DNA from: Roseomonas sp.
GTDB taxonomy: Bacteria; Pseudomonadota; Alphaproteobacteria; Acetobacterales; Acetobacteraceae
DNA: 64,000 nucleotides
Direction of reading: 5' to 3'
Assembly (NCBI GenBank): GCA_020249505.1
Contig: JADCFN010000003.1
Span: forward strand, 1-64,000
Below the pieces are notes generated by a model. The model did not search any database. It saw only the letters and a program-made list of their open reading frames with translations, and was not told the DNA's origin. The translations under genes and the position numbers were made by a program. Positions 35,834 through 43,321 of the stretch are shown piece after piece; the first letter of the stretch is position 1, and every line of letters starts with the position of its first letter.

Positions 35834-35864
35834 GGCCTGCCTGAGCGTTCAGCCCAGGCAGGCC
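35834..35864. terminator. Bidirectional terminator between convergent genes
   Basis: GGCCTGCCTG (35834-35843) and CAGGCAGGCC (35855-35864) form a perfect 10-bp stem with an 11-base loop. It occupies the 45-base gap between the stops of the aldolase and Gfo/Idh genes. Confidence 0.8.
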
Positions 35865-35868
35865 AGTC

Positions 35869-36801
35869 CTAACCTTCGAAGCGGGGCAGTGCGACGCGCT
35901 TGCCGAGCGCCAGCGCATCCAGCGTCATTTGCAGCGGCGTCAGATCAGCCTCGCTCTGGCCACTCAGCACTAATTCGGCGAAGCGGGCATAGAGCATCGG
36001 GTATTCCGCCCGCGCTTCCTGCAGCATCACCTTGCCGTCAATCACCAGCGTGCCCCCGCTATCCAGCAGCGCCACTTCATGGCCGCAGCGTGTTGTCATG
36101 TGCAGCTCTCGCTGATCGGGACCGACATGGCCCCAATTCGCGTGCAGCTCCAGCGGGCCGGCGCCATCCAAGGTGCCGAATCGGATTTTAGCAGCAAGTG
36201 GTGCGGCGTGGTTGGCGGCGATATGTAGTTCCGCGCTCTGCACGAAGGGCGGCGACGCGAATAATCGGCTGATCACTGACAGCGCATTGATCGCCATGTC
36301 GAAAACGCCAAGCCCATCAACCTGCCAGATCCATTCCTGATCCGGGTGGTAGACGCGAAAATCCTCATGCCAATCCACGCGCAGGCGGGCGAGGTGCTTA
36401 TCAGCGAGAAACAGCCGCGCCGCCTCCACCGCGTGGTTGCATTGTGAATGCCAGGACGCATAGAGAACGCGCCCAGAGCGCGCCGCCAATTGCACCAGCG
36501 CCTCTGCCTCGCCCATTGTTGCGGCGGGCGGCTTTTCCAAAAGCACATGCTTGCCCGCAAGCAGCGCTTCGCGCGCAATAGCGAAGCGCGCCGCGGGTGG
36601 CGTGCAGATTGCCACCGCATCCAGCGCGCAAGCCGCGAACATTGCCTGATGGTCGGTGTAGATGGGCAAACCCGCAATGGTTTCCCCGCCGCCATGATCA
36701 GCAAGCCCCGCCAAGGTAAAGCTAGCATTGGCCGCGATCGCCGGCACATGCCGCTTACGCGCGATTTGCCCCAAGCCCACAATGCCGATGCTGATCGCCA
36801 T
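35869..36801 (-). CDS. Gfo/Idh/MocA family sugar dehydrogenase (L-arabinose/D-galactose 1-dehydrogenase-like)
   Basis: This 310-residue NAD(P)-dependent oxidoreductase has a Rossmann N-terminus (SIGIVGLGQIARKRHVPAI) and the Lys/His catalytic region LEKPPAATMGE. The sequence layout (YASWHSQCNHAVEAARLFLA, IWQVDGLGVFDMAINALSVISRL, EYPMLYARFAELV) closely resembles what I recall of the Azospirillum L-arabinose 1-dehydrogenase. That points to oxidation of an aldose to its lactone, matching the SMP-30 lactonase class elsewhere in the window. The ATG at 36801 has GAAGGGGGG upstream. The longer frame upstream is not conserved. Confidence 0.87.
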   Translation of the reverse strand: MAISIGIVGLGQIARKRHVPAIAANASFTLAGLADHGGGETIAGLPIYTDHQAMFAACALDAVAICTPPAARFAIAREALLAGKHVLLEKPPAATMGEAEALVQLAARSGRVLYASWHSQCNHAVEAARLFLADKHLARLRVDWHEDFRVYHPDQEWIWQVDGLGVFDMAINALSVISRLFASPPFVQSAELHIAANHAAPLAAKIRFGTLDGAGPLELHANWGHVGPDQRELHMTTRCGHEVALLDSGGTLVIDGKVMLQEARAEYPMLYARFAELVLSGQSEADLTPLQMTLDALALGKRVALPRFEG

Positions 36802-36956
36802 GGCCCCCCCTTCATCACGCGCCCGCCAATAGCGCGCGCTTTGGCGGAGCTTATCGGAATTCAGGAAGCCGCCCAGGGGCACGCACCAGCTTTTGCTTGA
36901 CATGATCCAGCGACCCCGAATGACATGCGCTTGATGCATCAGAACGGAGCCTGCTT

Positions 36957-38987
36957 GTGAAGCCGCCGCGCACCATGCTGCGCAAGCGGCGGCTATGGGT
37001 ATTCGCAGCGTGCCTTGCCGCGCTGCTGCTGGCGCCCTTCGCGCTGGATCGGCTTTTCCCGCCCAACCTCTCGCGCCTTCATGCTGTGGGCGTGGAGGTG
37101 CAGGATCGTGACGGGCGCATCCTTTCTGTCCTGCCTGCGCCAGGCGGATTTTGGCGTCTGGCAACGCGGCCCGAAGATGTCTCCCCCATTCTGCTTGATC
37201 TGCTGATCGCGGCGGAGGATCGGCGCTTTTATGACCATGCCGGCGTTGATCCGCTGGCGCTGGCGCGCGCAGCGGGGCAATGGCTGCGCGCAGGGCGGGT
37301 GGTCTCGGGCGGGTCCACCATCACCATGCAGGCGGCGAGGCTTTTGGAACCGCGCCCGCGCGGGCTGCGCGCCAAGGCGATTGAAATCTTCCGCGCCTTT
37401 CAATTGGAAGCGCGCTTCAGCAAGCGCGAAATCCTGGGCATCTGGCTGACGCTGGCCCCGCAAACCGGCAATATTGAAGGCATGCGCGCCGGGGCGCTGG
37501 CCTGGTTTGGCAGACCCGCGCACCGGCTGGACGCGGCGGAAGCGGCGCTGCTGATTGCGCTCGCCCGCCGGCCGGCAGCGCTCAGCCCTGACCGACACGC
37601 CGAAGCAGCGCGCGCTGCGCGAGATGATGTGTTGCGCCGGCGCGGTGCCGCCATGCTCTCCGTCGAAGATCAGGCCTTGGCGCTGGCGGCAGCCTTGCCC
37701 AATGCGCGGCTGCCCATGCCTGGCCTCGCGCCGCATCTGGCACGGGAATTGGCGCGGCGGGGGGATTCTCCCATCCGCAGCAGCCTCGATGCCGGGCTGC
37801 AACGCGCCAGCGAAAGACTGGCCCAGCAGGCGCTGGCGCGGCTGCCGGAGCGGGCCAGCGTGGCGCTGATCATCGCTGAACTGCATTCGCGCGAAACCCG
37901 CGCCTTGGTGGGCGGGGCCTTTGGCGCCGAGACCCGCGCCGGTGCGCTGGATTTGACGCGGGCGACTCGTTCGCCCGGTTCCGCGCTAAAACCCTTTCTC
38001 TATGCCATGGCGTTTGAACAGGGGCTTATAAGGCCCGATACGCTGATCTCCGATCTGCCGCGCCGCTTTGGCGCCTATGCGCCAGAGAATTTTGATCGCG
38101 GTTTTACGGGCCGCATCACGGCGGCGGAGGCTTTGCGGCTTTCGCTCAACCTGCCAGCGGTCGCTTTGCTGGATGGGGTGGGGCCAGCGCGGTTTGCGGC
38201 ATCGCTCCGCTCAGCCGGGGCAGCGCCGGTCCTGCCACGTGGGGGGGATGCGTCCCTGCCTTTGGCGCTCGGCGGCGCGGGGACAACGCTGCGTGACATG
38301 GTTGGGCTTTATGCGTTGCTCGGTGATGGCGGGCGGGCAGGGGGGTTGCGCTTCACCCCCGGGCCGGCACCACAAGGGGCGCCCGTTTTGGAGGCGCGCG
38401 CCGCCGCCGCCGTGGCGGGGCTTTTGGTGCAGGATTTCCCGGGCGGCGGGCCGCGAGGGGTGGCGTGGAAAACCGGTACCTCCTGGGGCGGGCGGGATGC
38501 CTGGGCCTTTGGTTTTGATGGCCGGCACGTGGCCGGGGTTTGGGTGGGTCGACCCGATGGCACGCCCATCCCAGGCTTGACCGGGCGGGATGCGGCACTG
38601 CCCTTGGTTGCCAAGCTTTTTGCCCTGCTGCCGGAAGCGCCGCTGGAACGCGCGCCAAGCCGCCCGGATGCGCCGATGGCGGCCTTGGGGAGTGATCCCT
38701 TACGCCTGATCTTCCCCCCGCCCGGCGCGGTTCTGGCGGAAGGCGCGGGGCAGGTGGTGCTGCGCGTGGCCGGCGGGCGGCGGCCACTCACTTTTCTGGT
38801 GGATGGCGCGCCGCTCGCGCGGGATGCGGCGCGGCGCGAATTGGGTTGGCTACCGCCCGGCCCTGGCTTCTACCGCATTGCGGTGATGGATGCCGAAGGC
38901 GCCTTGGTCGCCGCCGATGTGCGGGTTTCCGCCCCCGGCGCCCCGCGCGCGGAAGGAGCCCTTCTGCGCCTGACCCCCGCCGAGTGA
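36957..38987 (+). CDS. pbpC: Penicillin-binding protein 1C
   Basis: This bifunctional peptidoglycan enzyme has 676 residues. Residues 12-32 are a membrane anchor. The glycosyltransferase-51 domain shows EDRRFYDHAGVDPLALARA and GGSTITMQAARLLEPR. The transpeptidase motifs are SALK (in RSPGSALKPFLY), SLN (in LRLSLNLPAV) and KTG (in AWKTGTSWGGRDAW). The C-terminal beta domain of PBP1C follows (DPLRLIFPPPGAVLAEG). GTG start at 36957 with GGAG seven bases upstream. It is somewhat shorter than enterobacterial PbpC. The usual macroglobulin partner is 22 kb away. Confidence 0.95.
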   Translation: MKPPRTMLRKRRLWVFAACLAALLLAPFALDRLFPPNLSRLHAVGVEVQDRDGRILSVLPAPGGFWRLATRPEDVSPILLDLLIAAEDRRFYDHAGVDPLALARAAGQWLRAGRVVSGGSTITMQAARLLEPRPRGLRAKAIEIFRAFQLEARFSKREILGIWLTLAPQTGNIEGMRAGALAWFGRPAHRLDAAEAALLIALARRPAALSPDRHAEAARAARDDVLRRRGAAMLSVEDQALALAAALPNARLPMPGLAPHLARELARRGDSPIRSSLDAGLQRASERLAQQALARLPERASVALIIAELHSRETRALVGGAFGAETRAGALDLTRATRSPGSALKPFLYAMAFEQGLIRPDTLISDLPRRFGAYAPENFDRGFTGRITAAEALRLSLNLPAVALLDGVGPARFAASLRSAGAAPVLPRGGDASLPLALGGAGTTLRDMVGLYALLGDGGRAGGLRFTPGPAPQGAPVLEARAAAAVAGLLVQDFPGGGPRGVAWKTGTSWGGRDAWAFGFDGRHVAGVWVGRPDGTPIPGLTGRDAALPLVAKLFALLPEAPLERAPSRPDAPMAALGSDPLRLIFPPPGAVLAEGAGQVVLRVAGGRRPLTFLVDGAPLARDAARRELGWLPPGPGFYRIAVMDAEGALVAADVRVSAPGAPRAEGALLRLTPAE

Positions 38988-39049
38988 ATCGGGGGCTTGC
39001 GCGCAAGGGGCGCTCGCCCGACCATAAGGGTAGAAAGACGGAGCAGAGC

Positions 39050-39898
39050 GTGGCGCAGTTCAAAGGCACTGAAAGATACGTCGCAACCCGAGAGCTGGAG
39101 GTTGCGGTCAATGCCGCGGTGGCGTTGGAACGCCCGCTGCTGATCAAGGGCGAACCCGGCACGGGCAAGACCGTACTGGCGCAGGAAATTGCGAAGGCAC
39201 TCGGCTATCCGCTGATTGAATGGCATATCAAATCCACCACCAAGGCGCAGCAAGGCCTGTATGAGTATGACGCCGTCAGCCGGCTGCGCGATGGCCAGCT
39301 TGGTGATCCGCGCGTGCATGACATTGCGAATTACATTGTGCGCGGCAAGCTGTGGGAAGCCTTTGAAGCCGACCATCCGGTGGTGCTGCTGATTGATGAA
39401 ATCGACAAGGCCGATATCGAGTTTCCTAACGATCTGCTGCTGGAACTCGATCGTATGGAATTCTATGTTTATGAGCTGCGCCGCAATGTGAAGGCACGGC
39501 ATCGGCCGGTGGTGATCATCACTTCCAACAATGAAAAGGAATTGCCGGACGCGTTTCTGCGCCGCTGCTTCTTCCATTACATCCGCTTCCCGGATCGGGA
39601 GACGATGGAGAGGATCGTACAGACGCATTTCCCGAATATCCGCCAGGATTTGCTGCGCGAAGCACTGACGGTGTTCTTCGATGTGCGCAATGTGAATGAA
39701 TTGAAGAAAAAGCCAGCGACATCCGAATTGCTGGATTGGCTAAAGCTGCTGACGATTGAAGACATGCCGCCTGAGGCGCTCCGCAGCCAGGATAATAAAA
39801 CCGCCATCCCACCGCTTTATGGCGCGCTGCTGAAGAACGAACAGGATGTGCATTTGTTTGAACGCCTGACCTTCCTGACGCGGCGTCGCGGCGGCTAG
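39050..39898 (+). CDS. MoxR-family AAA+ ATPase
   Basis: This 282-residue cytosolic AAA+ ATPase is of the MoxR/CoxD type; such proteins act with VWA-domain partners to mature or insert metals into enzymes. Walker A is GEPGTGKT, Walker B is VVLLIDEIDKAD, sensor 1 is VIITSNNEKELPDAFLRR. GTG start at 39050 has GGAG six bases upstream. It lies 62 bases after pbpC. Its VWA partner gene is two genes on, separated by a hydrolase gene. Confidence 0.92.
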   Translation: MAQFKGTERYVATRELEVAVNAAVALERPLLIKGEPGTGKTVLAQEIAKALGYPLIEWHIKSTTKAQQGLYEYDAVSRLRDGQLGDPRVHDIANYIVRGKLWEAFEADHPVVLLIDEIDKADIEFPNDLLLELDRMEFYVYELRRNVKARHRPVVIITSNNEKELPDAFLRRCFFHYIRFPDRETMERIVQTHFPNIRQDLLREALTVFFDVRNVNELKKKPATSELLDWLKLLTIEDMPPEALRSQDNKTAIPPLYGALLKNEQDVHLFERLTFLTRRRGG

Positions 39899-39909
39899 GA
39901 AGGACGACC

Positions 39910-40800
39910 ATGTTCGTCACCGTCAACGGTGCCAGGCTCTATTTCGATGTCGAAGGCGCCGGGCTGGTGCCAGACGGGACGCGCATGCGTGCAAAGCCGA
40001 CGGTCGTGCTGCTGCATGGCGGGCCGGGCTTCGACCATTCCATCTATAAGCCGGCCTTTTCCGCACTCTCGGACGCGGCGCAGTTGATCTATGTCGATCT
40101 GCGCGGCAGCGGCCGCAGCGGTGGCGACCATCCGCAGGAATGGAACCTCGCGCAATGGGGCGACGACGTGAAGGGGCTCTGCGACGTGCTCGGCATCAAG
40201 CGCCCCATCGTGCTCGGCACCTCCTTCGGCGGCTTCGTGGCGCAGGCCTACGCCACCCGCCATCCGGCACACCCCGCGGCGCTAGTGCTTGCAAGCACCG
40301 CGGCAAGGATCGATTTCGACGTCGTGTTCGAGGCCTTTGAGCGGCTCGGCGGGACTGAGGCGCGGCAGGTGGCAGAAGCCTACTGGCGGAATCCTGGCGA
40401 CTCCACGCGGGTCAGGTACTTTGCCGTCTGTCTGCCGCTCTATCGGGCGAAGCCGCCGCAGGACGACGCGATGCGCCAACGCGCCATTGTGCGCAATGCC
40501 GTCGCGATACACTTCAACGGGCCACGCAACGAGCATGGCCGGATGGATTTCCGCCCACTGCTTCGCACCATCCGCTGCCCGGTGCTGGTCATGGCGGGCG
40601 ACCGCGACCCTATCACGCCGATGGCGTTCAGTGAGGAGATCACCGCGCATCTGCCACCGCACCTCGTTCGCCTCGAACGTTTCACGGGATGCGGGCACGG
40701 CGTGCAGGCGGACGACCCGGTGCGCGCCTTCGCTGTGCTGCGGGACTTCATCCGCGAGGTTCATGCGAGCGAGGCCGCAGCTGGCGGCGTGGTCGCCTAG
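39910..40800 (+). CDS. Alpha/beta hydrolase, proline iminopeptidase-like
   Basis: This 296-residue hydrolase has the oxyanion motif HGGPG (36-40), nucleophile Ser105 in GTSFGG, acid Asp in AGDRDPITP and His in GCGHGVQADDP. HGGPG is typical of proline iminopeptidases and related hydrolases. Gaps to both neighbours are only 11 and 13 bases, yet codon choice differs: this gene favours GAG, GTC, GAC and CTC where the flanking genes use mostly GAA and GTG. This suggests it was inserted between the ATPase and VWA genes. The substrate is unknown. Confidence 0.9.
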   Translation: MFVTVNGARLYFDVEGAGLVPDGTRMRAKPTVVLLHGGPGFDHSIYKPAFSALSDAAQLIYVDLRGSGRSGGDHPQEWNLAQWGDDVKGLCDVLGIKRPIVLGTSFGGFVAQAYATRHPAHPAALVLASTAARIDFDVVFEAFERLGGTEARQVAEAYWRNPGDSTRVRYFAVCLPLYRAKPPQDDAMRQRAIVRNAVAIHFNGPRNEHGRMDFRPLLRTIRCPVLVMAGDRDPITPMAFSEEITAHLPPHLVRLERFTGCGHGVQADDPVRAFAVLRDFIREVHASEAAAGGVVA

Positions 40801-40813
40801 GGAGACCGGCACG

Positions 40814-41998
40814 ATGTTCGCGCCCTTCATCATTGCGCTGCGCGCTGCCGGTGTGCCGGCTTCCATCACGGAATATTTGGCGTTGCTGCGCGCCATGAAG
40901 GCCGGCGTGGCGGGCTTTGATGTGGAGGATTTCTATCATCTATCGCGCGCTGCTTTGGTGAAGGATGAACGCCATCTGGACCGCTTCGACCGTGTTTTTG
41001 GGGAAATCTTCAAGGGGTTGGAATCGCCGCCCGGCACAGCGGACACCACGGTGGAAATCCCCGCCGAATGGCTGCGCAAAATGGCGGAAAAACTCCTGAC
41101 CGAGGAAGAACGTGCGCAAATCGAAGCGCTTGGCGGTTTCGACAAGCTGATGGAAACGCTGCGCCAGCGGCTGGCGGAACAAAAGGGCCGGCATCAGGGT
41201 GGTTCAAAATGGATCGGCACCGCCGGCACATCGCCCTTCGGTGCCTATGGCTATAACCCAGAAGGTGTCAGGATCGGGCAGGAAGAAAGCCGCAATCGCC
41301 GCGCCGCCAAGGTATGGGATAAGCGCGTCTATAAGGATTTGGATGAAGATGAGGCGTTATCCTCGCGCAATATGAAAGTCGCGCTTCGCCGGCTGCGCCG
41401 CTTTGCGCGCACGGGTGCCGCGACAGAATTGGATATGCCGGGGACCATTGGCGCGACGGCGCGCAATGGTGGGTCGCTTGATCTGCATATGGTGCCGGAA
41501 CGCCGCAATGCGGTGAAGGTGCTGCTGCTGATGGATATTGGCGGTTCCATGGATGATCATATCCGCATTTGTCAGGAATTATTTTCGGCAGCGCGTGGCG
41601 AATTCAAGCATCTGGAATTCTACTACTTCCACAACTGCCCCTATGAGAGGCTCTGGCGCGAAAATCGCCGGCGCAAGGAAACCGAGAAATCAACGCAGGA
41701 GGTCTTGCGCACCTATGGCCCGGATTGGCGCCTGGTGCTGGTGGGTGATGCCACGATGGGGCCTTATGAAATCTCTCAGCCCGGCGGTTCGGTTGAACAT
41801 TGGAATGAGGAATCAGGCGTGGTCTGGATGGGCCGCCTGACGCGGCATTTCCGCCGCGCCGCCTGGCTCAATCCCATAGATCAGCAGCATTGGCGCTATA
41901 CCCATTCCATCGGCATGATGCAGGGGCTGATGGAAAACCGCATGCACCCGCTGACATTGGCGGGGCTTGAATCCATGGCGCGGGAATTGGCGAAATGA
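40814..41998 (+). CDS. VWA domain protein, CoxE-like partner of MoxR ATPase
   Basis: This 394-residue protein has a helical N-terminal part (FAPFIIALRAAGVPASITEYLALLRAMKAG is the usual start) and a C-terminal von Willebrand A domain with metal-site motif DIGGSMDDH in VLLLMDIGGSM. Such CoxE/YehP-like proteins pair with MoxR ATPases. The ATG at 40814 follows GGGAG. The MoxR ATPase and the hydrolase lie just upstream in the same direction, and the aminotransferase follows after 45 bases. The enzyme it matures is not visible in the window. Confidence 0.9.
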   Translation: MFAPFIIALRAAGVPASITEYLALLRAMKAGVAGFDVEDFYHLSRAALVKDERHLDRFDRVFGEIFKGLESPPGTADTTVEIPAEWLRKMAEKLLTEEERAQIEALGGFDKLMETLRQRLAEQKGRHQGGSKWIGTAGTSPFGAYGYNPEGVRIGQEESRNRRAAKVWDKRVYKDLDEDEALSSRNMKVALRRLRRFARTGAATELDMPGTIGATARNGGSLDLHMVPERRNAVKVLLLMDIGGSMDDHIRICQELFSAARGEFKHLEFYYFHNCPYERLWRENRRRKETEKSTQEVLRTYGPDWRLVLVGDATMGPYEISQPGGSVEHWNEESGVVWMGRLTRHFRRAAWLNPIDQQHWRYTHSIGMMQGLMENRMHPLTLAGLESMARELAK

Positions 41999-42043
41999 TG
42001 CCTGCGCCACAACCACTCTATCGCAAGAAGGAAGTCCATTCTC

Positions 42044-43237
42044 ATGGCCTCTAAGCCTCGTCTGCCGCGCGGGCGGCAATTCTTTGCCAATCCCGGCCCG
42101 ACCAATATTCCGGATTCCGTGCTGCTTGCGGTGGCGCATGTCACTGTGGATTTCAACGATCCGGCTTTCATGCCTGTCTATGAAAAATGCGTCGCGGGGC
42201 TGAAGCGCATTCTGAAAACGGAACAGGAAGTCTTCATGTACACGGGCTCAGGCCACGCAGCCTGGGAAGCGAGCCTGGTCAACCTGTTTTCCCCCGGCGA
42301 TACAGTAGCCATTATTGAAACCGGCCATTTTTCGCAGAGCTGGGCGCAAATGGCTGAAGATTTGTCCTTGAAGGCTGAAGTGATCAGCGCGGATTGGCAC
42401 CGTGGTGTTGATTTCGCCGCGCTGCGCGCAACGCTCGCCGCCGATAAGGATCATCGCATCAAGGCGATTTGCGCTGTGCATAACGAAACAGCCACGGGTA
42501 TGGAATTGCCGCTGAAGGAAGTGCGCGCGGCGCTGGATGCCACGAAGCATCCTGCCTTGTTGTTGAGTGATACGATTTCCTCGCTCGGTTCGCTTGATTT
42601 CCGCATGGATGAATGGGGCGTGGATGTTGCGGTGGGCGGCAGCCAGAAGGGCTTGATGTTGCCAACGGGCATGTCCTTCACTGGCGTTTCGGCCAAGGCG
42701 TTGGAGGCGCATAAGACATCGCGCCTGCCGAAATCATACCTATCCTGGACGAATATGCTGACGCGGAAGCACAAATCCTTCGTCGGTACAGTGCCCACCT
42801 CCTTCTTCTATGGCTTGCAGGAAAGCCTGCGCTTGCTGGAAGAAGAAGGGCTCGATCAGGTTTTCGCGCGCCATTCGCGCCTGGCGGAAGCGGTGCGGCG
42901 CTGCGTGCGCCATTGGTCCGGCAATGCGGGGCCGCAGCTTTTTTGCATGAACCCTGATCGGTATTCGGATAGCGTCACCGCGATTTTGATGCCCGAAGGC
43001 CATGATGCGGAAGCGGTGCGCCGCACGGCGCTGCAAAGCTTCAATGTCTCCTTGGGTGGCGGGCTTGGGCCTTTGGGCGGCAAGGTGTTCCGTATCGGGC
43101 ATTTGGGCGATTTGAATGAACCCATGATTTTGGGCACGCTTTCCGTTGTGGAAATGGCGCTGAAGCTGAATGGCGTGCCGCATGCGCCCGGCGGTGTCGC
43201 GGCGGCGATGGAATATCTGGCGGAAGCCGCGCGTTGA
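42044..43237 (+). CDS. Alanine/serine-glyoxylate aminotransferase family protein
   Basis: This 397-residue class V PLP aminotransferase resembles serine-glyoxylate aminotransferase, which makes hydroxypyruvate and glycine. N-terminal FFANPGPTNIPDSVLLA, YTGSGHAAWEASLVNLFSPGD, and PLP lysine in VAVGGSQKGLMLPTGMS match the family. The C-terminal domain includes VSLGGGLGPLGGKVFRIGHLGDL. It is followed by a GC hairpin, then an acyl-CoA ligase and a hydroxyacid dehydrogenase whose substrate could be hydroxypyruvate. Confidence 0.92.
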   Translation: MASKPRLPRGRQFFANPGPTNIPDSVLLAVAHVTVDFNDPAFMPVYEKCVAGLKRILKTEQEVFMYTGSGHAAWEASLVNLFSPGDTVAIIETGHFSQSWAQMAEDLSLKAEVISADWHRGVDFAALRATLAADKDHRIKAICAVHNETATGMELPLKEVRAALDATKHPALLLSDTISSLGSLDFRMDEWGVDVAVGGSQKGLMLPTGMSFTGVSAKALEAHKTSRLPKSYLSWTNMLTRKHKSFVGTVPTSFFYGLQESLRLLEEEGLDQVFARHSRLAEAVRRCVRHWSGNAGPQLFCMNPDRYSDSVTAILMPEGHDAEAVRRTALQSFNVSLGGGLGPLGGKVFRIGHLGDLNEPMILGTLSVVEMALKLNGVPHAPGGVAAAMEYLAEAAR

Positions 43238-43247
43238 ATTAACTACA

Positions 43248-43269
43248 GGGCGCGCCGTCAAGCGCGCCC
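43248..43269 (+). terminator. GC hairpin after the aminotransferase gene
   Basis: GGGCGCGC (43248-43255) and GCGCGCCC (43262-43269) form a perfect 8-bp stem with a 6-base loop, followed by TTCAT. It lies 10 bases after the aminotransferase stop and may attenuate transcription into the ligase gene, which has its own ribosome site. Confidence 0.65.
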
Positions 43270-43321
43270 TTCATAGACCAGACTGGCGCATCAAGCCGGC
43301 AGAGCAGGAGGAAGCAAGGCA

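Noticed and set aside
36890-36930. TTGACA at 36897-36902 as a pbpC promoter
   Set aside because: The -35 is good, but no convincing -10 lies 16-18 bases downstream, so it was not listed as a feature.
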